A stretch of DNA of 64,000 bases, from positions 186,001 to 250,000 of the forward strand of contig CAVXXD010000010.1 in NCBI GenBank assembly GCA_963765625.1, in the 5' to 3' direction. The position numbers and the translations under genes are program-made. The notes below the pieces were generated by a model. The model had not been told where the DNA came from and searched no databases. It saw only the letters and a list, made by a program, of their open reading frames with translations. Shown here piece after piece: positions 18,387 through 26,793 of the stretch (within the stretch, counting starts at the first letter, position 1; every line of letters starts with the position of its first letter). This DNA comes from CAVXXD01 sp963765625 (GTDB lineage: Bacteria > Actinomycetota > Geothermincolia > Geothermincolales > Geothermincolaceae).

Positions 18387-20135
18387 CTACCGGCCGCCGT
18401 CGCTCTTTCGCATTTTGACGATTTCCATCTCGTATTGTTCCGCGACCTTCTCCCACGAAAATTTCTCCAGGACCATCTCCCGGCCTTTTGCTCCCATGCG
18501 TGCGGCCAGCTCCGGGTCATCAAGTAATTTCTGCGCCGCATCCGCCAGTTCCTCCACGCCGGCGCAGAGATAACCGTTCTCTCCGTTCACCACCAGGTCG
18601 CGGGTGGCGGAGCACCTCTCCCAGCCCAGCACCGGCTTGCCGGCCATCCAGGCCTCGCAGAGAGAGACCCCGAAACTCTCGTCGCGGGAAGGGAGGATGA
18701 GGGCGTCCGAACAGCCGTAAGCCTCGATCAGCTCGCTCCGCTCCAGGGGCCCCAGGTATACCGCGTCCCGGCCGGATACCGGCCGGCCGTCGTCGTCCAC
18801 GCCCACCATCACCAGGAGGACTTCACGGCCGCGATCGCGCATCAGCTTGACCGCCTCGACGGCTTCGATATAACCCTTCCTGGTGTTCTTCCGCCCCACC
18901 CAGAGGAACAGGTGGGCATCGCCCAGGCCGTACCTGGCGCGGAAGGTGCCGGGGTCTCCATGGCCTTCGAATTCCCTCGAATCCAGGCCGGCCCCAGCCG
19001 CGAAGGTGACCGTCCCCAGGTCCGACAGGATGCGGGCCAGGGTGGGCGAGCTGGCATCGACACGGGAAGCCTCCCTCAGGTTGCGCAACAGCCCCGGCCA
19101 GTACTGGTAGCGGTCCCGGGGATGGAAAAGGGGCAGGGCTATGTAGGGTACTCCGGCGTTGTGCGCCGCACCGCAGGCGATACCCATGGTGGTATGAGGG
19201 GAGTGGGTGGCGATGACCGCGTCGAAACCGGCAATCTCTTCCTTGACGGCTTTCTCCAGCCCCGGGGAAGACGGCCCGATGGCCTTGGCCTGGTCCCGCT
19301 GGTAGCGGAGCGGCCTGGCGTCGGCGATTTTCGCCAGAAAGGAGAAGACCGCTTCTTCCCGGCCCGTCTCAAGAAAGTGGACCAGGTCTTCTCCCAGGTC
19401 CACCTTTATTTCGTCCCCGCCGCGCAGGTAGCTCAGCCCGCGCAGGGCCGTACCCAGTTCGCGAAGGTCCATCTCCGGCCGGAAAGCCTTATCCACCTCC
19501 AGGCGGAGCACCAGCGAATCTCTTGCCGGGAACTTCAGCTCAATATCCTGTTCCTCGCCGGCCCGGCAGGCGACGACTCGCCTCAGGCCCGTCCCGTCTT
19601 CGAGGGTGAGGTCCTGGTCCTGAGGGGAAAAGACCCGCATCCGCAGGCCCTCCAACCCTTCACCTCTGAAGGCCATCCGCGCCTCCCGGGAAGTCCATCG
19701 CGCCGGCCCGTCATCCCACGACTCAGGCTCGTACCACCCCGAAACCAGGCAGGCCGATCCCGGCTCCAGCAGGCTGGTGAGATGGCGCGCGAAGGGGGCG
19801 GCTTCCTCCTCCCTGGCCAGCTGACGGTCCATGCGATGGCGGGAGCGTCGGGCGGCGGCGGGCAGGTAGTTGCGGACGGGGAAGCGGTGAACGACCACGC
19901 CTTCCGCCTTCTCGCTCCCCGCTTCGAAATGGTTGTTCCATATCAGGTAGCCGGCGCGGGTGGGGATGGAATGGCTGGCACAGGTGGTGTATACCTCCAC
20001 CCGGTGCCCGCGTTCCGCCAGGGCCCGGCTGAGACCCCAGACCAGGTATTCCGCCCCGCCCAGGCTGCCGTTGGCCACCTTGGGGGTCACCACCATGATC
20101 CGCAGGCTCTCGTCGGTGTTCAAGTCTCTCTTCAT
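18387..20135 (-). CDS. GT4 glycosyltransferase with an embedded beta-rich module
   Basis: About 582 residues, some 200 longer than a normal GT4. N-lobe: IMVVTPKVANGSLGGAEYLV, TTCASHSIPTRAGY, HRFPVRNYL. Donor lobe: FLWVGRKNTRKGYIEAVEAV, YLGPLERSELIEAYGCSDAL, PSRDESFGVSLCEAW (E-x7-E). Between them, at about residues 130-240, lies an extra module beginning SGWYEPESWDDGPARWTSRE with several beta-strand-like stretches. The adjacent GT2 (20142-21593) carries a similar GWY...RWT.RE module at its C-terminus. The ATG at 20135 has GTAGGTGG just upstream; a GTG two codons earlier lacks a site. Third gene of the operon from 22307. Confidence 0.85.
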   Translation of the reverse strand: MKRDLNTDESLRIMVVTPKVANGSLGGAEYLVWGLSRALAERGHRVEVYTTCASHSIPTRAGYLIWNNHFEAGSEKAEGVVVHRFPVRNYLPAAARRSRHRMDRQLAREEEAAPFARHLTSLLEPGSACLVSGWYEPESWDDGPARWTSREARMAFRGEGLEGLRMRVFSPQDQDLTLEDGTGLRRVVACRAGEEQDIELKFPARDSLVLRLEVDKAFRPEMDLRELGTALRGLSYLRGGDEIKVDLGEDLVHFLETGREEAVFSFLAKIADARPLRYQRDQAKAIGPSSPGLEKAVKEEIAGFDAVIATHSPHTTMGIACGAAHNAGVPYIALPLFHPRDRYQYWPGLLRNLREASRVDASSPTLARILSDLGTVTFAAGAGLDSREFEGHGDPGTFRARYGLGDAHLFLWVGRKNTRKGYIEAVEAVKLMRDRGREVLLVMVGVDDDGRPVSGRDAVYLGPLERSELIEAYGCSDALILPSRDESFGVSLCEAWMAGKPVLGWERCSATRDLVVNGENGYLCAGVEELADAAQKLLDDPELAARMGAKGREMVLEKFSWEKVAEQYEMEIVKMRKSDGGR

Positions 20136-20141
20136 GGCCAC

Positions 20142-21593
20142 CTACTTCACGGCTATCCGGGTGACGGCGACGCCCAGGAGGCGGCGGTCCTCCACCCCTA
20201 TCAGCTCCGAGGGATTGAAAGGGTTTTGTACCCGCAAGCGCACCTCCAGGTGCCCGTTCATGGCCTCGGGGGAAAGCTTCAACTCGTGCCTGGCCGGCCC
20301 GGTGGCCACCGTCAACGTCCCGGCCAGCTTGCCGTTGACCTCCACGTCCACCCGGGTGTCCTCGTGGGGATTGGCCAGGATGGTCTCGATGATCAACCGC
20401 TTGGGGCCGCTGGGGTCAGCCAGCATGGCCACGGCTTCCCTCTCCGTCCAGCGGAACCGCACCCCTTTCGGGGTGTGCTCCTGGTTGTACCACCCATCCC
20501 CCAGGTAGGCGGCATCCCGGTCCACCATGCGCAGGTCCTTCTTTTTACCATGTACGCTTGAAGTCTTGCAGGGCTCGTAGTCCAACAGCGGCGGGTCGAC
20601 GGTGATGGGGGGGGTGTCCACGGTGTTGTAGATCAGCCCGGCATTGACCAGCTCCTGGTCGCTGACGATACGCATGGCGGCCGTCTTGCGGCGCTCCCGC
20701 AGGGTTGAGCGGAGGTGGAGCAGGTTCCAGGCCAGCGCCTGCAGTTTCCGCGACACGAAGCGGACCCTGGCCGTAAAACTCGAGTCGGGCTTGGTCATCT
20801 CCACCCCGATGCGGTGGAAGAAGAGGGATGCCACGTCGGGCAGAACGTCGCGCAGGATAGAACCTTCCAGGTTCTTCAGCAGGGCCCGGATGCGGTTGCG
20901 TTCGTAAAGATAGAGCTTGCGGGGGTTATACCTCCCCACCGTGTAAGAGAAGCGGTGGCGGGCTCTCGCCCCCGGCACGTAGATGACCTTGTAGCCTCGC
21001 ATCAGCGCGCGCCACCCCAGTTCGACGTCGTCGTAACCGTAGTTGTAGGTTTTGTCGAACTCCCCCACTTCGTCCAGGAACTCGCGGGTCATGAACATCG
21101 CCGCTCCGCAGGGAAAGAATATGTAGGGTGAATCCTGCACCTCTTCCTCGGCCCGGTAGATGCTGCGGGCCCAGGCATAGCCGGCCAGGTTCATGTACCC
21201 GCCGGTGCCGTTGATGGTGTCGGGGTTGTCGTAGAAAACCAGGTGGGACGCGAAAAGACGCGCATCCGGCCACTCCCGTACCGCTTCGAGCATCCTGTCC
21301 AGCCAGTCCGGCGCCAGAACGGCGTCGTTGTCGATGAAGGCCACGTAATGGCCGGCGGCGACGGCCAGGCCCTGGTTGCGGCAGACGGCCAGGCCCTGGT
21401 TGCCCTCGTTGGTCAGCAGTTTCACGTCCGGGTAGCTTTTGACCACCTCCACCGAACCGTCGCGGGAAGCGTCATCCACCACGATCACTTCGATGGGGGC
21501 TGCCTTCTGGGCCAGGATGGCGTCCAGGCACTCCGCGAGGATGCTCTCCCCGTTGTAGTTCCCGACGATGAAGCTTACCAGGAGTTCTTTCAC
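20142..21593 (-). CDS. GT2 glycosyltransferase with C-terminal beta module
   Basis: 483 residues. The GT-A domain (1 to about 240) shows VSFIVGNYNGE, VVDDASRDGSVEVV, NQGLAVCRNQGLAV, AFIDNDAVL (metal site) and FDKTYNYGYDDVELGWR. A helical linker follows, then a C-terminal module from about residue 370 beginning LGDGWYNQEHTPKGVRFRWT, a likely jelly-roll or carbohydrate-binding fold. The pattern GWY-x-E...RWTxREA also occurs in the GT4 next door. The start ATG at 21593 lies 26 bases after the stop of the upstream GT2. Probably adds a decorating sugar, with the module docking on glycan or enzyme partners (inference). Confidence 0.87.
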   Translation of the reverse strand: MKELLVSFIVGNYNGESILAECLDAILAQKAAPIEVIVVDDASRDGSVEVVKSYPDVKLLTNEGNQGLAVCRNQGLAVAAGHYVAFIDNDAVLAPDWLDRMLEAVREWPDARLFASHLVFYDNPDTINGTGGYMNLAGYAWARSIYRAEEEVQDSPYIFFPCGAAMFMTREFLDEVGEFDKTYNYGYDDVELGWRALMRGYKVIYVPGARARHRFSYTVGRYNPRKLYLYERNRIRALLKNLEGSILRDVLPDVASLFFHRIGVEMTKPDSSFTARVRFVSRKLQALAWNLLHLRSTLRERRKTAAMRIVSDQELVNAGLIYNTVDTPPITVDPPLLDYEPCKTSSVHGKKKDLRMVDRDAAYLGDGWYNQEHTPKGVRFRWTEREAVAMLADPSGPKRLIIETILANPHEDTRVDVEVNGKLAGTLTVATGPARHELKLSPEAMNGHLEVRLRVQNPFNPSELIGVEDRRLLGVAVTRIAVK

Positions 21594-21619
21594 TACATCC
21601 GGCTCCCGCCCTTATAAGA

Positions 21620-22307
21620 TCAGTCCACGAAGCGGAACTTCAGCAAGGCCCACAGCGCGGGAAGGCCGTCTCGCCAGGTGATCTTTTTACCTTCTTCTAT
21701 CTCGCGGCCGGCGTAGGAGATGGGTACCTCGTAGATGCGGATCTTCTTCTTCAGCATCTTGGCGGTGACCTCGGGCTCGACGTCGAAACGCTTGGACTTT
21801 ATCTCTATGCCCTGGATGAGTTCCCTCTTAAAGAGCTTGTAGCAGGTCTCCATGTCCGAGAGGGTGGTGTTGTAGAGCAGGTTGGTGAGGAAGGAAAGGA
21901 AGCCGGTTGCCCAGAAAATGCCAGAAGAGCATGTTGCGGCGCTCGCCGGTGAAGCGTGAGCCGTAGACCACTTCGGCCTTGCCCTTGAGGACCGGTTCGA
22001 TGAGGCGCTTGTAGTCCTCGGGGTCGTACTCCAGGTCGGCGTCCTGGAAGATGACCAGGTCGCCGGTGACCTGCTTGATCCCGGTGGAGAGGGCCGCGCC
22101 TTTCCCCTGGTTACGGTCGTGATAGACGACGCGTGTGGTGGAGTCCCCCTCCATGGAGAGGATGTCCCGGGTCCCGTCGGTGGAACCGTCGTCCACGACG
22201 ATGATCTCCTTGTCGACCTCGCCCAGGTCCACCCGGCGGACCCGCCGCAGGACCTCCTGTATGGTGTTACGCTCGTTGTAGACAGGAATAATAACAGAAA
22301 GCTTCAT
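21620..22307 (-). CDS. GT2, dolichyl/polyprenyl-phosphate sugar synthase-like, one frameshift
   Basis: About 228 residues. Seen: LSVIIPVYNERNTIQEVLR, VVDDGSTDGTRDIL, NQGKGAALSTGI, VIFQDADLEYDPEDY (D-x-D site), VVYGSRFTGERRNMLFWHFLGN. This is the DPM1-like subfamily that charges a polyprenyl phosphate with a sugar; such a donor would feed the GT-C-like membrane proteins in this window. One extra C near 21912 breaks the frame; removing it gives RFLSFLTNLLYN and joins to SDMETCYKLFKRE. RBS GAGGAG precedes the ATG at 22307. First gene of a three-gene operon. Confidence 0.84.
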
Positions 22308-22365
22308 TCAGACTCCTCAGATATTGATTTACCGCCTATATCCCGATTAAACGGATAGCGTTGAT

Positions 22366-22374
22366 AGTATAACA
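22366..22374 (-). promoter_or_regulatory. Extended -10 promoter of the GT2/GT2/GT4 operon
   Basis: TGTTATACT on the minus strand, about 60 bases before the ATG at 22307. TGGTGG lies 17 bases upstream, a weak -35. It is divergent from the ugd promoter, whose -35 starts 33 bases away. Confidence 0.5.
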
Positions 22375-22406
22375 GCGATGACCGACATCCACCAAACGGC
22401 CCAAAA

Positions 22407-22436
22407 TTGAACTTTTCCGGGCCGAACCGCTATAAT
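22407..22436 (+). promoter_or_regulatory. Promoter of ugd (-35 TTGAAC, -10 TATAAT)
   Basis: TTGAAC at 22407-22412 and TATAAT at 22431-22436 with an 18-base spacer, 28 bases before the start codon at 22465. The best sigma-70-type promoter in the window. Confidence 0.75.
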
Positions 22437-22464
22437 TGCTAAAAATCGGAGAAGGAGAGGCATC

Positions 22465-23754
22465 TTGAAAGTAGCGGTAATCGGAACGGGATACGTGGGC
22501 CTGGTCACCGGGACCTGCCTGGCCGACCTCAACCACGAGGTCACATGCGTGGACATGGAGAAGGAAAAGATAGCCCGCCTCAACCGGGGCGACATCCCCA
22601 TATTCGAAATGGGGCTGGAGGAGCTCATCAAAAAAAACACCGCCGCCGGGCGCCTCACTTTCACCACCGACCTGGCCGCCGCGGTCGGTGCCGCGCAAGT
22701 GGTCTTCATCACCGTAGGCACCCCTTCCACCGACCAGGGCCAGGCCGACCTTTCTTTTCTGAAAGAAGCGGCAGCGCAGATCGCCGTGGCCATCAACGGC
22801 TACACGGTCATCATCAACAAGAGCACCGTGCCGGTGGGCTCCACCCGCCTGGTCCAGAAGATCATCGAGGACAAGATAGACCACGCCCAGGAGTTCGAGG
22901 TAGTCTCCAACCCGGAGTTCCTGCGCGAAGGCAGCGCCGTCAACGATTTCTCCAATCCCGACCGCATCGTCATCGGGGCGGAGGGGCAGCGGGCCATCGG
23001 GGTACTCACCGAGCTCTACCGTTCCTTGAACGCCCCCCTGGTCATAACCGACCCGGCTTCGGCCGAGATGATCAAGTACGCCTCCAACGCCTTCCTGGCC
23101 ACCAAGGTCTCCTACATCAACGCTATCGCCAACATCTGCGAGGCGGTGGGGGCGGACGTGCGCGAGGTGGTCCTGGGCATGGGCTATGACAAGCGCATCG
23201 GTTTCGAATTCTTAAGGCCCGGACCGGGGTTCGGCGGATCCTGCTTCCCCAAGGACTGCCGCGCCCTGATAGACATCTCTTCCAGGGCAGGCTACAACTT
23301 CGATCTACTGAAGGGAGTGCTCGAGGTTAACCACGAGCAGAAGAAGCTCATGGTGGAGAAGGTCCGGCACCGCCTGGGCGGCCTGGAAGGAGCCCACGTC
23401 GGGGTCTGGGGGCTGACCTTCAAAGCCAACACCGACGACCTCAGGGAATCACCGGCCATGACCATCTGCGAGCTCCTGCTGGAAGCGGGGGCCTCCATCA
23501 CCGCGTACGACCCCATCGGCATGGAAGGGGCAAGAGGGGTCCTTTCTTCCGTCACCTACGCTTCCGACCCCTACGAAGCGGCGGCCGGAGCCGACCTGCT
23601 GATGCTGTTGACCGACTGGGACGAGTTCAAATGGGTGGACTTCCGCCGCCTCAAAGAGATAATGGCGAAACCGGTGATCATCGACACCCGCAACTGCCTC
23701 GACCCCCTCACGCTGCGCCGCCTCGGTTTCGAATACGAGGGCGTCGGGCGCTGA
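22465..23754 (+). CDS. ugd: UDP-glucose 6-dehydrogenase
   Basis: Oxidises UDP-glucose twice with NAD+ to UDP-glucuronate, a precursor for acidic surface polysaccharides; cytoplasmic. 429 residues, normal length. Seen: the NAD-binding VIGTGYVGLVTGTCLADL, FITVGTPSTDQGQADL, NKSTVPVGST, NPEFLREGSAV, and the active-site Cys in GFGGSCFPKDCRAL, then the C-terminal UDP-binding domain with GLTFKANTDDLRESP. The start is TTG at 22465, with GAAGGAGAGG 4 bases upstream and a good promoter. It is not in an operon with the neighbours: the next gene starts about 130 bases downstream and is a secreted protein. Confidence 0.96.
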   Translation: MKVAVIGTGYVGLVTGTCLADLNHEVTCVDMEKEKIARLNRGDIPIFEMGLEELIKKNTAAGRLTFTTDLAAAVGAAQVVFITVGTPSTDQGQADLSFLKEAAAQIAVAINGYTVIINKSTVPVGSTRLVQKIIEDKIDHAQEFEVVSNPEFLREGSAVNDFSNPDRIVIGAEGQRAIGVLTELYRSLNAPLVITDPASAEMIKYASNAFLATKVSYINAIANICEAVGADVREVVLGMGYDKRIGFEFLRPGPGFGGSCFPKDCRALIDISSRAGYNFDLLKGVLEVNHEQKKLMVEKVRHRLGGLEGAHVGVWGLTFKANTDDLRESPAMTICELLLEAGASITAYDPIGMEGARGVLSSVTYASDPYEAAAGADLLMLLTDWDEFKWVDFRRLKEIMAKPVIIDTRNCLDPLTLRRLGFEYEGVGR

Positions 23755-23883
23755 CGGCCGGAGCTGACAGCTGAAGCATTACGACCGTCCGGGGTTGATG
23801 TCCGACAATCAAGAAAAAGACTTCCAAAGCCGATTTCTAATAGTGCATTGAGTTTGTGCTCTTTACCGATAGCGGAGGTCTCG

Positions 23884-26694
23884 ATGAAGAAGTCTGGCGG
23901 GTCGCTTGCAGTTCGCTTTCCAATAATGTTGCTGGCCGTCCTGTTACTGGCGGCCCCCCTGCCCCTGGCTGGCCTGCGCCTGCCTCAGGCCAGCGCCAAG
24001 AACTGGATAGACGTCACCCCGGCCGGCTGGGCCGAGCAGTGGACCTTCAGCCCGGGCAGCCGTTTCAAACACGCCTCCCCCACCCTGGCCGACATCGACG
24101 CCGACGGATACCAGGAGACGCTGGTGGGCAACTGGAACGGCGTGATCTACTGCTTCGACGCCTGGGGGAACGGCAAGTGGGCCTACCAGACTTCGGGCGT
24201 CATCCACGGGGCGCCCCTGGCCGTGGACTGCGACGGCGACGGCACCCTGGAGGTTTTCATCGGCAGCGAGGACGGCTACGTCTACGGCCTGGACTGCCGG
24301 GGCAATCCCCTTAGCGCCTGGGGATGGCCCCATTTCAGCGAGACCGCTTTCGGCTATACCGGGGTCTTCTCCACCCCTTCATCCGGCGATCTGGACGGTG
24401 ACGGTGACTTGGAGATCGTTGTAGGCGGATGGGGCCATTACGTCTGCGCCTGGCATTACGAGGGCGGCTACGTGGCTGGCTGGCCCTACTACAATGCCGA
24501 CACCATCTGGTCCTCCCCCGCCTGCGGCGACGTGGACCTGGACGGCCAGGATGAAGTGATCATCGGGGGGGATTGCTGGGGCGGGTCCAACTGGCCCTGG
24601 CCCCGCGGCGGCCTGGTCTACTGCTTCGAGGGCAACGCGCAGATAAAGGGCGGGTGGCCCAAGTGCATACCCCAGGTGGTGTGGTCCTCACCCGCCATCG
24701 CCGACCTCGACCTCGACGGCTTCCCCGACATAACCGTAGGCACCGGGATGTACTGGCAGAACACCAACCCCGGCAGCTCCGGCACCTACCTTTCCTATGC
24801 CGACGGCACCCACGTCTACGCCTGGAATTACCGGGGCGAGGACCTTCCCGGCTGGCCGGTGAAGACGGGGGATAACGTCTTCTCCTCCCCCGCCGTGGCC
24901 GACCTCGACCGGGATGGCTTCTTCGAAGTGGCCTGCGGGTCGGAGGACGGCTGGATCTACGTGTGGGAACATGACGGCGGATTAAAGTGGGCCCAGCAGA
25001 AGACCGGGGCGGCCAAGACCGCCTCCCCTTCCATCGCCGACATCGACTCAGACGGCATACTTGACGTCGTCACGGCGGACGGCTGGGACCTGGTCGCCTG
25101 GAACGCCATGGGCAACCTCATCCTCGACTACCACACCACGGGCATGATCTTCGGCAGCCCCGCGGTGGGCGACATAGACCGGGACCAGAAGGTGGAGATC
25201 GTCATCGGCAACGGTTGCGCGGAAGATGGACAGGGGGAAGGGGAAAGGCTGCTCTACTGCTTCGAGAGCGGCCGGGTCACCACCGACGGCCTGGCCTGGC
25301 CCATGTTCCGGCGCCTCCCCAACCACCGCGCCTCCATCCCCCACCAGGAAGTGCCCGACTACTGGACGGAATCTGAGATCCGCAGCCGCTTCTACTTCGC
25401 CGAAGGCTACACCGGCGCCGGTTTCGACGAGTACGTGCTGGCCATGAACCCCCTGGACCACGAGATCATGATCCAACTGCGCTACATCATGAAGAGCGGC
25501 ATGTCGGTGGTGAAGCTGTTCACCATCCCTGCCAACAGCCGCTTTACCACCAAGGTCAACGACGTGGTGGCGGGACAGGATGTCAGCGTGACAGTGATCT
25601 CCAACCAGCCCGACGTAGTCTGTGAGCGCACCATGTATTTCAACTATAACGGCCAATGGACGGGCGGACACGACGTCATCGGGGCAACCGCCACCGCCAA
25701 TACCTGGTATTTCGCCGAGGGTTACACCGGGGCCGGCTTCGACGAATGGGTCTGCGTGCAGAACCCCGGGAGCGAAGGGGCTGACCTGACCTTCTTCTTC
25801 CAGACCCAGGAGGCGGGCCAGATAGTACGCCCCGGTTACTACGTGGGACCACATTCCCGCGCCACCTTCAAGGTCAACGACGTGCTCGGCCCGAACTACC
25901 AGTGTTCCCTCAAGCTCGAGGCGAGCAGCCCGGTGGTGGCGGAACGCTCCTGTTACTTCTGGTACGGGGGAATGGGCAGCTACGGCTGGACCGGCGGCCA
26001 CTGCGTGATGGGGGCCACCTCTCTGGCCAGCCAGTTCTACTTCGCGGAAGGGACCACCCGCACCGGCTTCGAAGAGTGGGTGACCATCCAGAACCCGGGG
26101 GCCGCGGAGTTGGAGGTTAAGGCCACCTACCAGCTTGGAGCGGGCCAGGGGGCTCCGGTCACCAAGACATACACCGTGGACCCGGGAGGGCGGGAGACCG
26201 TCTTCGTGCCGGGGGTGATCGGTTATGAGAAAGACGTCTCCATAACCCTGGTCTCCACCGAAGGATCCGACTTTCTGGCCGAGCGCCCCATGTACTTCCG
26301 CTATAACGGCTACGGGGCTGACGACACCGGCGGCCACTGCGTGATCGGGGCGAGCGCCCCTTCCTCCGAGTGGCTCTTCGCCGAGGGCTACACCGGTCCC
26401 GGATTCGACGAATGGCTCTGCCTGCAGAACCCCGGCGCCGAAGAAGCCGTGGTGGAGATAACCTATCTCACCCAGGAGATGGGGGCCCTCGCCCCCAAGA
26501 CCATCAAGATCCCCGCCGGTACCCGATACACCCTGCGGGTGAACGACCATGCCGGGCCCAACCTGCAACTATCGACCCGGGTGCGCTTTGTCTCGGGAGA
26601 CTTGGGCATAGTGGCCGAGCGCCCCATGTACTTCAACTACAACGGGGTCTGGGACGGCGGGCACGACACCCTGGGATTCATCCCCGGCGAGTAA
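23884..26694 (+). CDS. Secreted FG-GAP (beta-propeller) protein with four FAEG/AERPMYF repeats
   Basis: 936 residues, exported. Signal peptide IMLLAVLLLAAPLPLAG. Residues of about 45-480 hold eight Asp-rich FG-GAP/VCBS motifs, for example ADIDADGYQETLVGN, GDLDGDGDLEIVVGG and ADLDRDGFFEVACGS, which bind calcium in integrin-alpha-like propellers. From about residue 497 follow four 105-110-residue units (FAEGYTGAGFDE ... ERPMYFNYNG ... GGHDxxG) to the end. The second unit reads VVAERSCYFWYGG instead of ERPMYF. No sortase motif or membrane anchor is seen. I start it at the ATG at 23884, which has GGAGGT 4 bases upstream; the upstream GTG-type starts have none. Likely an adhesin or matrix protein. 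Confidence 0.87.
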   Translation: MKKSGGSLAVRFPIMLLAVLLLAAPLPLAGLRLPQASAKNWIDVTPAGWAEQWTFSPGSRFKHASPTLADIDADGYQETLVGNWNGVIYCFDAWGNGKWAYQTSGVIHGAPLAVDCDGDGTLEVFIGSEDGYVYGLDCRGNPLSAWGWPHFSETAFGYTGVFSTPSSGDLDGDGDLEIVVGGWGHYVCAWHYEGGYVAGWPYYNADTIWSSPACGDVDLDGQDEVIIGGDCWGGSNWPWPRGGLVYCFEGNAQIKGGWPKCIPQVVWSSPAIADLDLDGFPDITVGTGMYWQNTNPGSSGTYLSYADGTHVYAWNYRGEDLPGWPVKTGDNVFSSPAVADLDRDGFFEVACGSEDGWIYVWEHDGGLKWAQQKTGAAKTASPSIADIDSDGILDVVTADGWDLVAWNAMGNLILDYHTTGMIFGSPAVGDIDRDQKVEIVIGNGCAEDGQGEGERLLYCFESGRVTTDGLAWPMFRRLPNHRASIPHQEVPDYWTESEIRSRFYFAEGYTGAGFDEYVLAMNPLDHEIMIQLRYIMKSGMSVVKLFTIPANSRFTTKVNDVVAGQDVSVTVISNQPDVVCERTMYFNYNGQWTGGHDVIGATATANTWYFAEGYTGAGFDEWVCVQNPGSEGADLTFFFQTQEAGQIVRPGYYVGPHSRATFKVNDVLGPNYQCSLKLEASSPVVAERSCYFWYGGMGSYGWTGGHCVMGATSLASQFYFAEGTTRTGFEEWVTIQNPGAAELEVKATYQLGAGQGAPVTKTYTVDPGGRETVFVPGVIGYEKDVSITLVSTEGSDFLAERPMYFRYNGYGADDTGGHCVIGASAPSSEWLFAEGYTGPGFDEWLCLQNPGAEEAVVEITYLTQEMGALAPKTIKIPAGTRYTLRVNDHAGPNLQLSTRVRFVSGDLGIVAERPMYFNYNGVWDGGHDTLGFIPGE

Positions 26695-26702
26695 CGTCGA
26701 AG

Positions 26703-26793
26703 GAAAGTTGGGGTCAGACCCCTTCTCCACTTCAACCTCGGCCACCTGGGAAAACGGCGGAGAAAGTGGAGAAGGGGTCTGACCCCAACTTTC
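26703..26793. repeat. REP-like inverted repeat A (30-bp perfect arms)
   Basis: Arms at 26703-26732 and 26764-26793 are perfect inverted repeats around a 31-base spacer. Each arm contains the palindrome GGGGTCAGACCCC, a core known from REP-type elements mobilised by IS200-like (REP-associated tyrosine) transposases. It lies between convergent genes ending at 26694 and 26792, so it can also act as a two-way terminator. No transposase is in the window. Confidence 0.8.
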
